Below, one piece after another: positions 43,401 through 51,412 of a DNA stretch of 64,000 nucleotides (the stretch's first letter is position 1; the number at the start of each line of letters is the position of its first letter). The stretch comes from an uncultured Lutibacter sp. Lineage in GTDB: Bacteria; Bacteroidota; Bacteroidia; Flavobacteriales; Flavobacteriaceae. Below the pieces are notes generated by a model. That model was given only the letters and a program-made list of their open reading frames with translations, was not told the origin of the DNA and did no database searches. The stretch is taken from assembly GCF_947493565.1 (NCBI RefSeq), contig NZ_CANLRG010000005.1, positions 186,001 through 250,000 of the forward strand, written 5' to 3'. A program made the translations under genes and the position numbers.

Positions 43401-44963
43401 ATGGGTTGTCATATCCAAAGAAAAGAGGCCGTTTTGTTCGGTTCCTATCCAGAGGATATTCTGCTTTCCGGGTTCGGCGGTTCGTATATTGTTAGATGTC
43501 AGTGTTGAGTTATGCGTGGTATATTGGATCGTTTTTCCTTTCGATTTGTCATAGAGAATTAATCCCTGATTACGGGTACATAACCATAAGCGATCTTTTG
43601 GGGCATTTAGAATTTTCCAAATGGTCATGTTTTGCGTTTCAGGGGTAGTGGTTATCCTACCGTCGGAATCCATCATTTGCAAACCATAACCCTGATGACC
43701 GATCCAAAGAGTCTTACCATCGTAATAGAGGGACATAATCCGATTTCCCAATAAATTGGAGGTTTCAGCTTTGATGGTTTTGTATTCCCGGGTATCCAAA
43801 CGGGCTTTTGTTAACCCCTTTCCCGATGTTCCTAGCCAGATAGTACCATTCTCCTCTGCAATAGCCCTGATAACATCCACATGGATATCTTGTGGGAGTT
43901 GTTTACTGATAAGCGTGTTAAATTTTGTAAGGTATTGGTCAAAATAGCTTAGACCTGCCCCGTCTGTACCCAGCCAAACTGTTCCTGAATTATCTTCAAA
44001 TAAGGATAGTATGTCGTTATAGTGAATGGCGTTCGGGTTATTCTTGTTTGCCATAAAATGGCTGATACTTTCTGAAGAGAAATCAATAATGTACAGTCCT
44101 TGACCATAGGTGGCTACCCAAAGCCTACTATTTTTATCCACCAATAGATCCAGGATGACTAAATCTTTTGGGAATATTTCCTGACCGAACCCCTTGAACT
44201 GTTCCAGACCATCATCATATGAGGACATAAAGAGTCCATTTCCATAGCTTCCCACATAGATTTTATCGTCTTTTTGACTAAAGGAACTAAAATTGATTCC
44301 AGACATGCTATGAACCTTGTCCAAGGTGTTTTCTTTTGTATTCAACTTGAACACCCCTCCCGAAGCGGCGATCCAAATGTCTTTTTTGTATTCTATGAGG
44401 TCATAAATACTCAGACTTTGGTCTACTTTATCCAAAACCTGTAAAGTGTCCTCTACATTATAGGGTATCCTGTAAAGGCCATTTCCAAAAGTGCCCACAT
44501 AAAGACTTTTCTCAGCATCTTCATAGATGATACTGGCACTATCAATGGCCTGCACTTTTTGAAACTTCTCATTTCTTGAATCATAAAATTGTAAGACTCC
44601 AGGGTTGGTAATGGTCCACAAGGTGTTTTTTTTATCAATGTAGACTTTGCCCAGTTTACTATACGAAGGTCTGGTTACGTCTTCGAATTGTTCTTGGAAA
44701 ATTTTGAATTCCCTACCGTCATATTGATTGAGTCCGTCCTGTGTGGCAAACCAAAGAAATCCGGTAGTGTCTTGGGCTATGCTAACCACACTGTTTTGGG
44801 AAAGACCATCGTTTACTGTAAGATCGTTAAATGAGAACCTATCTTGAATTATTGATGAATTTTGTGCATTACCCGATATATAATTCCCAATATAGAGAAT
44901 CATGATTATTATCTTAAAAGGGACAGACAGGACATGATATTTATGGTCGCAAATAATATGCAA
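40446..44963 (-). CDS. Hybrid two-component sensor kinase/response regulator (HTCS) with a 7TM segment and AraC output domain
   Basis: A 1505-residue single-chain two-component system. From the N-terminus: signal/anchor (1-34), a beta-propeller of Reg_prop repeats (about 45-690; TTGFLWFATQDGLNQYDG, GTVWLGTDGAGLSYFD, ILWIGTEQNGLF), a Y_Y_Y domain (about 690-758), about seven membrane helices (about 765-985), HisKA with the phospho-acceptor in DISHEIRTPLTLI (about 1015), HATPase, receiver with DVMMPVQNG (Asp near 1306) and an AraC-type DNA-binding domain (about 1390-1500). Standard HTCS proteins have a single membrane helix after Y_Y_Y. Such regulators often sense glycans and switch on adjacent loci; the exported-protein set lies directly downstream. 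The ligand is unknown. Confidence 0.9.
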   Translation of the reverse strand: MHIICDHKYHVLSVPFKIIIMILYIGNYISGNAQNSSIIQDRFSFNDLTVNDGLSQNSVVSIAQDTTGFLWFATQDGLNQYDGREFKIFQEQFEDVTRPSYSKLGKVYIDKKNTLWTITNPGVLQFYDSRNEKFQKVQAIDSASIIYEDAEKSLYVGTFGNGLYRIPYNVEDTLQVLDKVDQSLSIYDLIEYKKDIWIAASGGVFKLNTKENTLDKVHSMSGINFSSFSQKDDKIYVGSYGNGLFMSSYDDGLEQFKGFGQEIFPKDLVILDLLVDKNSRLWVATYGQGLYIIDFSSESISHFMANKNNPNAIHYNDILSLFEDNSGTVWLGTDGAGLSYFDQYLTKFNTLISKQLPQDIHVDVIRAIAEENGTIWLGTSGKGLTKARLDTREYKTIKAETSNLLGNRIMSLYYDGKTLWIGHQGYGLQMMDSDGRITTTPETQNMTIWKILNAPKDRLWLCTRNQGLILYDKSKGKTIQYTTHNSTLTSNNIRTAEPGKQNILWIGTEQNGLFSLDMTTHIITEIKSVPDKIKSLYYKADTLWIGTNGNGLKSYVPSNGNIQHFTTRDGLPNNVIYGILPDIGNNLWLSTNKGISKFSSINGKPSIENYENYDGLQSYEFNTGAYFKGSDGTLYFGGLEGLNWFKPEQLKTNPFKPKTVITNVKVFNTSRNLTENVPLKHTQNTITFTFSSLQFSQPKLNEYKYRLAGHDEGWVYAGNNNEVRYTNLPPGKYNFQVISSNYDGVWGNVPAVYDFEIEQPWHFTNMAVAVFITFIFQGCFIAIGIFMLLLYFRLRKQDYVLYSVYILIFATYFFLRIDLKLELQLFFKNYNTTYYFLAPLLFLISGIFIAFVDSFAEIREHHAKFSRELKWFSIATYVAAISIFLYVLLTKDFLLVKRHLNLLLLPLHLYGIYAVIRAFIVVKSPLRYYIFLGNFFLIGFSMVALNLGNQDTFSGGVESNNVFGFYSFNISQLGVFLELLVFSMGLGHKFYHIEMEKNRFQKLDELKTKLYTDISHEIRTPLTLISGPIEHQLSRTDLSDEDEKELSLIKNNAQRLLGLVNQMLDLSMIDSGHLQLNVAKGDLRGLLVQLIEAFRYIAKEKHITITYSFKKIDNAWFDRDVIEKIISNLLSNAVKYAPKNSEVLVNAERTEDSFVFSILNSTNEMEIEDLSKLFQRFYQNNESAEGVGVGLALVRELVALSMGSIIANNIGEDKIQFTLTIPITQESYDTNTLKHFSIPDSDPVDSVEAILQPAQKASLLIVEDDKDVLKYTMSIFNDDYKVMKARNGKEGFEMALKNLPDLIISDVMMPVQNGIEFCKQIKGNQLTSHVPVLLLTAKASEENQLKGLETGADAYVTKPFNPNILKVRVEKLLENRRRLREHYSKTFKVDPGLVPTKIEAEFLTRLQQVLDKHITSPEFTSERFSKLMHISRSQLHKKLSAITGMSTTEFVRMQRINLAKELLRKSDASISEIAYQVGFNTPSYFNKCFKEIEGCTPNEYICKPQ

Positions 44964-45008
44964 TGCTCTTAACGATTAAGGTTTAGTCTTTACAATATAC
45001 TCTTTTTT

Positions 45009-46349
45009 TGGACTTGCAACAAAAAACTGAACAATTAGTTGAATGACTATGTTGCTAGTTTGAGGTTATACATATCTAATTCAAATTCTCTTATAGTTCT
45101 ATTCCCTAAAAAGGAATGTCATCTTTTATTGTTGTACCAAGTTTCTATACATCCAAAGATGGATAACTCCGTTTCAGATCTCAATTTATAATTGTGCCTA
45201 TAAACCCATTCTACCTTTAATGATTTAAAGAAGGATTCTGCAATAGCATAATCCCAGCAATTACCTTTTACTCATTACATTTTATTTTTAATTAAGGTAT
45301 TCGTGATGTGCTTCGAAGTTCTACTCATTGATTGGTTTACTAAACCATTGTAACTTTTAATTAAAGAGGTAAACTTATGGCTGGCATATTGTATGCCTCG
45401 ATCGGAATGAAAAATTAAAGGCTGGGTTAAGGTTGTTTTCTTTATAGCCATATACCAAGCTTTAATAATAGTATCCTCTGTGCTCAGATTGTCACTTAGA
45501 GCCTATCCAACAACTTTGCGGTTAAACAAATCAATAATGACAGTAAGGTATAACCAGCCTTATTTGGTTTTTATATAGGTAATATCACTTACCCAAACTT
45601 GATTCTGCCTGCTTACTTCAAAATTTTGGTTTAATAAATTAGTTGCTATTGGGTAATTATGCTTATTATCGGTGGTTGCTTTAAACTTACGTTTTCGTTT
45701 TGCAAACAAATAATTAGTACTCATAATACGAGCCACTCTAGGCTTTGATATTTTATAACCTAATGACTCCAGCTCTGTTTTTATTTTGGGTGAACCATAG
45801 CTTTGAAAACTATCTTTAAATATAGATTTAATAAGCGTAGTTATTTTTTGATTTTCTAACCATAATTTACTTGCTCCTGATTGTAACCAATGGTAGGTAA
45901 TAACCGCTTTTGCTTACTTTTAATATTTGACACATCGTCTCGATAGGAAATCTCATAAGAGGTTGTTTTATAAACCTGTATTTTTCTTGTCGCTCGCAGA
46001 GAATATGCTGATTGCCTTTTTTAAGATGTCACGTTCTAACTCGGCTTCTTTTAAATCCTTTTTTAATCGAGCTATCTCTTTTTCTTCATCGGTCATTTTA
46101 GGATTACCACGGCCTGGAAAACTGTTCTTACCGTAATCTTTTAATTCTCAACGCCAACGGTAAAATACTGATGGAAATATGTCCAAGTCTTCACATACTT
46201 GTTTTACATTGCCTTTGGCATAACTAACTCGACTGCTTTTTGTTTAAATTCTAAAGTGTAATGTTTAGATTTTCTTCTCATAATTGCTAAGATAAAAACT
46301 AACTAACATATTCTCTCATCTTTATGTCCAGTCTAATATAGGAAGTCCA
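45009..46349 (-). mobile_element. Decayed IS3-family insertion sequence
   Basis: The element runs from TGGACTT (45009) to AAGTCCA (46349), about 1341 bp, which is normal for IS3. The ends are imperfect inverted repeats: TTGGACTT, then ACTG-ACA about ten bases in, at both ends. Flanking bases show no clear target duplication. The transposase reads on the minus strand and has several stops and frameshifts. The left end is 45 bases from the ATG of the hybrid regulator. Confidence 0.8.
45047..46281 (-). pseudogene. IS3-family transposase (orfA + orfB), inactivated
   Basis: OrfA starts at 46281 (MRRKSKHYTLEFKQKAVEL), shifts frame after about 18 codons, continues SYAKGNVKQVCEDLDIFPS, meets a TGA after VFYRWR, and resumes LKDYGKNSFPGRGNPKMTDE... 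OrfB keeps the DDE catalytic landmarks (VWVSDITYI, FHSDRGIQYA, FFKSLKVEWVY) but contains stops, for example after YIKTK and VVG, and a frameshift around GYY/HWLQSG. The last traceable residues end at the TAG at 45047. No active transposase can be made. Confidence 0.85.
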
Positions 46350-46700
46350 ATCTTAAAATAATCTTTTTCAAAAGACAGATGATTAAGTTACTACAAGAGC
46401 TATTCCGAATATAGTAGTTGTCTATATAAATTTGTAGAGTAAAGTTAATTAAGGGTTATTGTACTAGAAATTATTTATAAATACAAATGCTAAACATCGC
46501 AATACTTACAATTATGAATAAAATTTTTAAAAAAACAATTCTTTGATTTATAGTATTTATTTGTTTTAAATAGTTGTTGAGCTTAATTTCTATTAAATTG
46601 TTTGAATATGCGCTATTTTTTAATTCCAAATTTCCAATTTACTTTGATTATTATTTTATAAATATAATTTGGGGTTTTCTAGGGGGTAATTTTCAGGTAT
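46350..46700. other. Gene-free A+T-rich interval
   Basis: Low-G+C sequence where core-like composition resumes after the IS. On the minus strand a frame without a start codon (about 46608-46471) reads KLNNYLKQINTINQRIVFLK followed by a membrane-like stretch; it may be the decayed end of a membrane protein. Nothing else is recognised, and the missing hipT/hipA kinase part is not here. Confidence 0.5.
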
Positions 46701-47204
46701 TTAATCATTAAACTTTTTTGGGAACTTCATTTTTTGATCCATCTCTTTTTTTAAGTCCATTGCTTTAATGTATAGCGACATTTTACTTCGAATAAAATAT
46801 AGAATGGCAATAATTATTGCTGCAATAGGTATAGTATAAATAAATTCTACAGTATCAACATACTGTATGCTATCATTAATAACCGCAATTAACTGAAATA
46901 AGTATACTGAAATTGGAATTAAAATTGCATGAACCCACCAATGCTTATTTGTAATGAACCAGATAAAAAGTAGTAGTAATGGTACAAATTTTGAAAAAAA
47001 GTAGTAGATGTAGTTTTGAGCCTTTACATAATGCCCTCCCTTAATTACACCTATAATTGTATTCCAGTCTTCAGGTTGATAAGGGTCATCTGGAAATAAT
47101 ACAGGGACAGATTGGTAAAAGTATAATAAGTAAGGTGTAATAACGATTAAAAATATTATAATGCTTCCAATAAATAGCGATGATCTTTTATTATTTTTAA
47201 ACAT
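46701..47204 (-). CDS. Small integral membrane protein, unknown function
   Basis: A 167-residue protein with four predicted membrane segments (about 10-30, 65-85, 90-110 and 115-140), an extracytoplasmic loop DDPYQPEDWNTIIGVIKGGH, and a charged C-terminal tail (MDLKKEMDQKMKFPKK). No family is recognised. It stands alone on the minus strand between the IS remnant and the 43-residue gene; composition is core-like. Confidence 0.65.
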   Translation of the reverse strand: MFKNNKRSSLFIGSIIIFLIVITPYLLYFYQSVPVLFPDDPYQPEDWNTIIGVIKGGHYVKAQNYIYYFFSKFVPLLLLFIWFITNKHWWVHAILIPISVYLFQLIAVINDSIQYVDTVEFIYTIPIAAIIIAILYFIRSKMSLYIKAMDLKKEMDQKMKFPKKFND

Positions 47205-47336
47205 GCCTTGTATAACTAATTTTGCCTAACAAATATAGTTAAATTATTAAAATCACAAAATGAAAAACACAAAAACCACAATAATGTGATACTATTGTGG
47301 TATTTTAGATGTTAAATCTAAATATTTAAATAAAGA

Positions 47337-47468
47337 CTAGCCTCTTGTTGGTAAAAACATTTGACCAGACTTTTTAATAGCTTGGCTGTCTGAAGTTGAA
47401 CTTAAAACAATTGTTGCAAAAAATCCTGCTACAAGTAGCAATCCGAAAATTAATTTTAATTTTTTCAT
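47337..47468 (-). CDS. Putative 43-residue secreted or membrane-anchored peptide
   Basis: ATG at 47468, stop TAG at 47337. The sequence has a signal-like start (MKKLKLIFGLLLVAGFFATI) followed by a short polar tail (SSTSDSQAIKKSGQMFLPTRG). The basic N-terminus, hydrophobic core and the purine-rich leader with AAAAATG context make it a plausible small gene; no homologue is recognised. It is too short to be certain. Confidence 0.45.
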   Translation of the reverse strand: MKKLKLIFGLLLVAGFFATIVLSSTSDSQAIKKSGQMFLPTRG

Positions 47469-47901
47469 TTTTAGTAAGAATTAAATGATTAGTAAGAACA
47501 TCAAATATAACTAAAAACTTATGTATAAACAAAGGAATTCCTGCATTATTTTTGTAGTTTTTAAAAAATAACGAGGCTGAATAGTATTAAATTTCTATAA
47601 TTTACAAGGCTTTAGCTTGATTTTATAAAAATTAAAATATTCTTAAAATTTTTAATAAAATTTCTATTTTGGAGATGTTTAAAAGCTCAAAAATCAATTT
47701 TTAATAGATAAAATTGGGTGATTTTATCTTAAAAACGATTGAATTACAAATCCTCTCCGTAAAAATTTGCAATATATAGGGACGCTCTTATAGAGCAAAT
47801 GTAAAAAATAATATTGATATTTGCAAGTAAAATATTAAAAATAATACCATTTATTGATAAAATCACGTATTTTATATGGTAAAATATGTTTTTTATTAAA
47901 T
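47469..47901. other. Gene-free interval before fdhD
   Basis: About 430 bases of very A+T-rich sequence between the 43-residue peptide gene and the fdhD stop. No reading frame, RNA structure or clear hairpin terminator stands out. It contains several TAAAATTT-like runs, and the upstream promoter of the peptide gene probably lies here. Confidence 0.5.
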
Positions 47902-48681
47902 TTAGTTATTGGAATATATTGTAGCTTTTTTTCCTCTTGAGAATCCTATTAGGCAAATTCCAAATTCTTTTGCAAAATCAACTGCTAAGCTTGAGCAGGC
48001 TGAAACTGCAATTACGAAAGGAATTTTTGCAATAAATGCTTTTGAGATAATTTCGTACGAAACTCTACCACTTACTAACATACAATTTACTTTATCTAAT
48101 GTTTTATTTTGTAATAGTTCTCCTATAACTTTGTCAACAGCATTATGTCGGCCAATATCTTCTTTAATACTTAAAATTTGATAGTTGCTATTAAATAAGG
48201 CAGCTGCATGTGATCCACCAGATATTTCGAAAGTGTCTTGTTGTTCTTTCATTTTAGAAAACATGTTTTCTATTCGGTTAAAATCAAAATCAAAATTATT
48301 ATTTAGCTTAATTCCATTGACCGAGATATCATCTAATTTTTGTTTGCCACAAATCCCACATGAAGATACAGATAGTAGTGTTCTTTTATTTAAGTAACCT
48401 TTTCCTAACTTGGTTTTAGGAATAATTGTATTAATTATAGAAAAGCCATTTTCTCTCTTTTCAATCAATTCAAAATTTACGTTGTCTTTTTCTTTATAAA
48501 TATCTTCAGCATATAATAATCCACGTATTAATTCTATATCATCACCAGGAGTTCTCATAACTACTGTATAGGGCTCGCTATTGATATTTATTTGAAGAGC
48601 TGCTTCAACAACAAGTGCATCTTTTACTTTTTTTAGTGTTCCTTTTTTTATTTGTAAACCTTCGTAGGTTAGTGTTTGCAT
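47902..48681 (-). CDS. fdhD: Formate dehydrogenase accessory sulfurtransferase FdhD
   Basis: Transfers sulfur from a cysteine desulfurase to the molybdenum/tungsten bis-MGD cofactor, which formate dehydrogenase needs for activity. The 259-residue protein has the family landmarks: RTPGDDIELIRGLLY, the essential CxxC in VSSCGICGKQKL, GGSHAAALF, KEDIGRHNAVDKVIG and LVSGRVSYEIISKAF. It is the last gene of the minus-strand operon, 10 bases after the catalytic subunit gene. Confidence 0.93.
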   Translation of the reverse strand: MQTLTYEGLQIKKGTLKKVKDALVVEAALQININSEPYTVVMRTPGDDIELIRGLLYAEDIYKEKDNVNFELIEKRENGFSIINTIIPKTKLGKGYLNKRTLLSVSSCGICGKQKLDDISVNGIKLNNNFDFDFNRIENMFSKMKEQQDTFEISGGSHAAALFNSNYQILSIKEDIGRHNAVDKVIGELLQNKTLDKVNCMLVSGRVSYEIISKAFIAKIPFVIAVSACSSLAVDFAKEFGICLIGFSRGKKATIYSNN

Positions 48682-48691
48682 AAATTAATAA

Positions 48692-51406
48692 TTAAAGACG
48701 TTCAAAATCAACCGCTACAACTTTGTACTCTGGAGTTAAAGTTTCTTTATCTCCAACACTTCCTGTAATAATATTAATAAATACCTCAGGTTGATGAAAA
48801 GTAGTTCTTAAAACCCCTCTTTTTACGTTTTTAGAATATTTAATAGGAATAACAACGCTTCCTCTGTCAGAAATTACTCTAACGGTTTCATTATCATTGA
48901 TTCCTTTGCTTATAGCATCTTTAGGGTGAACTTCTAATACATCTTCGGAAAGGATTGTTTGGTTATCAGTTCTTCTAGTCATGGTTCCAGAATTGTAATG
49001 TTCTAATTCTCTTCCTGTTGTTAAAATAAAAGGATATTTTTTGCCATGTGAAACAATCTCTGGAGATTCTTCGAAATCAAATGAATGAAAAGTTCCTATT
49101 CCTTTTTTAAAATTTCCATTAATATGTAACATAGGTGTATCGGTACCATCTTCAAGAATTGGCCATTGTAAGCCATTTTCTCCCAAGCGTTCCCAAGTTA
49201 GACCTTTCATAAAAGGAATAACATCAGCAATTTCTTTAATTACATTTTTAGCATCATAAGTTAAGCCTGTTGGCTGTTGATACCCTAAACGACTCATAAG
49301 GTCTATAATAATTTGTCCATCAGGTTTTGTATTTCCAATAGGTTCAATTACTTTATTAACACGTTGTATTCTTCTTTCTCCGTTGGTAAATGTTCCATTT
49401 TTTTCAAAATAAGAGGAAGCAGGTAATACTACATCTGCCATTTCGGAAGTAGCGGTCATAAATAATTCTTGGACAACAATTAATTCTAAATTTTCAAAGG
49501 CTTTAATACTATGGTTTGTGTTTGGGTCTGTCATTATGGTGTCTTCACCCATAATATATAAGGCTTTTAATTTTCCATTTATTGCAGCATTTAACATTTG
49601 AGGTATTTTTAAACCTTCATGTTCGGGCATTTTATCAACTCCATATTTTTCTGCATAATATTGTTGAATTTTAGGATCGTTAATATCTAAATACCCAGCA
49701 CCTTGGTGAGGTTGTACCCCCATATCAGCAGCACCTTGTACATTATTTTGTCCTCGTAAAGGATTTAATCCAACTCCTTTTCTACCAATATTTCCAGTCA
49801 TCATTGCTAAATTGGAAAGAAGCATTACAGTTTTACTTCCTTGAAAGTGTTCGGTAACCCCTAAACCGTGAAATTCCATAGCTCTTTCAGCTTTTGCGTA
49901 AGCTATTGCGGCTTTTTGTGCTAATTCTTTTGAAACACCTGTTAGTTTTTCTAACTCATTAATGTCTAAATTATCAACATGTTCTTTAAATTCTTCATAT
50001 TTTTCAGTGTACGAATTGATAAAATGATGATTTACCAAGTCTTCTTTAATGATAAAATAGGCAAGCATATTTAAAATTGCAACATTGGTACCAGGTCTTA
50101 TTTGCAAATGATAATCAGCTAATTCAGCCAAAGATGTTTTAATAGGGTCAACTACTATTGAAGTGACCCCTTTCATAAAAGCTTGTTTTATTTTGGCTCC
50201 AGTTACAGGATGTCCTTTTACAGGGTTGGCTCCAAACAAGAAAATAGCATCGGTTTGTTTTAAATCTTCAATGGAATTTGTTGCGGCACCTGTACCAAAT
50301 GATTGCTGCATACCAAATGCTGTTGGTGCATGGCATACTCTAGCACAACCATCTATATTGTTTGTTCCAATAGCTACACGAATCATTTTTTGCATTAAAT
50401 AGTTTTCTTCATTTGTGGCTCTAGATGAAGAAAATCCGCCTATTGCATCTGCTCCGTAGTTGTTTTTAATTTCTTTTAATTTTTTAGCAATAAAATCATA
50501 AGCTTCATCCCAAGTAACAACTTCAAATTTTCCGTTTTTTTTAATCATAGGCTCTTTTAACCTATCAGGATGATTGTAAAATTGAAACGCAAAGCGACCT
50601 TTTAAGCAGGTATGACCTTCGTTGACTTCGGCAGTTTCTGGAGCTTGAATTCCTTTAATTTCTCCATTAATTACTGAAACATCTAACTGACAACCAACTC
50701 CACAATACGTACATGTTGTTCTTACAGTTTTATCGGCTTTTAATGTTTTGGTTTCAAATTTATCAGTTAAAGCTTCTGTTGGGCAAGTTTGTACGCAAGC
50801 ACCACAAGAAACACAAGCAGATAAATTAAAAGTAGTATCAAATCCTTTAATAATGTTAGTTGCAAAACCTCTGCCAGACATTCCTAAAATCATTTCTCCT
50901 TGAATTTCTTCACAGGCTCTTACACAACGAAAACAATTGATGCATTGAGATAAATCAGATTTTATATACGGATGCTCTCTGTCTGGTTGTATGTTTAAAT
51001 GGTTTTTACCTTGTGGATATCGAACATTAGGAATGCCAATTTGTGCAATTGTTTTTTGGAACGGAGTAGCACTTTTGTTATCAGAAGGAAAAACTTTGTC
51101 TGAAGGGTAATCTGTTAACACAAGTTCAACAATATTTTTACGTAATTTTTGAATGCGTTCTGTGTGAGGATAAATGTACAATCCTTCAGAAATAGGAGTG
51201 TGGCAAGAAGCCATAGTTTTGGTTACACCATCTTTTTCACGAGCTACTTCAACCGAACAAACTCTACAAGAACCAAAATTTTCCAAGCGATTATCCTGAC
51301 ACATCGTAGGAATTGCATTTTTATCTTGTTCAATTCTTCTAATGAACTCTAAAATAGTTTCACCTTGGTTAAATTCATATGCAATATTATTGATATAAGC
51401 TGTCAT
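48692..51406 (-). CDS. fdhF: NAD-type formate dehydrogenase catalytic subunit (Mo/W-bis-MGD)
   Basis: A 904-residue soluble molybdo- or tungsto-enzyme that interconverts formate and CO2. Domains: [2Fe-2S] ferredoxin (about 1-75; CQDNRLENFGSCRVC), a NuoG-like His-Cys [4Fe-4S] segment, a two-cluster ferredoxin domain (CINCFRCVRAC ... CVSCGACVQTC), the catalytic [4Fe-4S] motif CTYCGVGC ... CLKG, then the bis-MGD domains. The active-site residue is cysteine (RVCHAPTAFG), not selenocysteine. The C-terminal MopB domain includes TGRELEHYNSGTMTRR. Its partners are the diaphorase subunit upstream (6-base gap) and fdhD downstream. Confidence 0.92.
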   Translation of the reverse strand: MTAYINNIAYEFNQGETILEFIRRIEQDKNAIPTMCQDNRLENFGSCRVCSVEVAREKDGVTKTMASCHTPISEGLYIYPHTERIQKLRKNIVELVLTDYPSDKVFPSDNKSATPFQKTIAQIGIPNVRYPQGKNHLNIQPDREHPYIKSDLSQCINCFRCVRACEEIQGEMILGMSGRGFATNIIKGFDTTFNLSACVSCGACVQTCPTEALTDKFETKTLKADKTVRTTCTYCGVGCQLDVSVINGEIKGIQAPETAEVNEGHTCLKGRFAFQFYNHPDRLKEPMIKKNGKFEVVTWDEAYDFIAKKLKEIKNNYGADAIGGFSSSRATNEENYLMQKMIRVAIGTNNIDGCARVCHAPTAFGMQQSFGTGAATNSIEDLKQTDAIFLFGANPVKGHPVTGAKIKQAFMKGVTSIVVDPIKTSLAELADYHLQIRPGTNVAILNMLAYFIIKEDLVNHHFINSYTEKYEEFKEHVDNLDINELEKLTGVSKELAQKAAIAYAKAERAMEFHGLGVTEHFQGSKTVMLLSNLAMMTGNIGRKGVGLNPLRGQNNVQGAADMGVQPHQGAGYLDINDPKIQQYYAEKYGVDKMPEHEGLKIPQMLNAAINGKLKALYIMGEDTIMTDPNTNHSIKAFENLELIVVQELFMTATSEMADVVLPASSYFEKNGTFTNGERRIQRVNKVIEPIGNTKPDGQIIIDLMSRLGYQQPTGLTYDAKNVIKEIADVIPFMKGLTWERLGENGLQWPILEDGTDTPMLHINGNFKKGIGTFHSFDFEESPEIVSHGKKYPFILTTGRELEHYNSGTMTRRTDNQTILSEDVLEVHPKDAISKGINDNETVRVISDRGSVVIPIKYSKNVKRGVLRTTFHQPEVFINIITGSVGDKETLTPEYKVVAVDFERL

Positions 51407-51412
51407 AGTTGT

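Noticed and set aside
45927-46136. 69-codon plus-strand frame in the IS region
   Set aside because: Antisense to the traceable transposase orfA/orfB.
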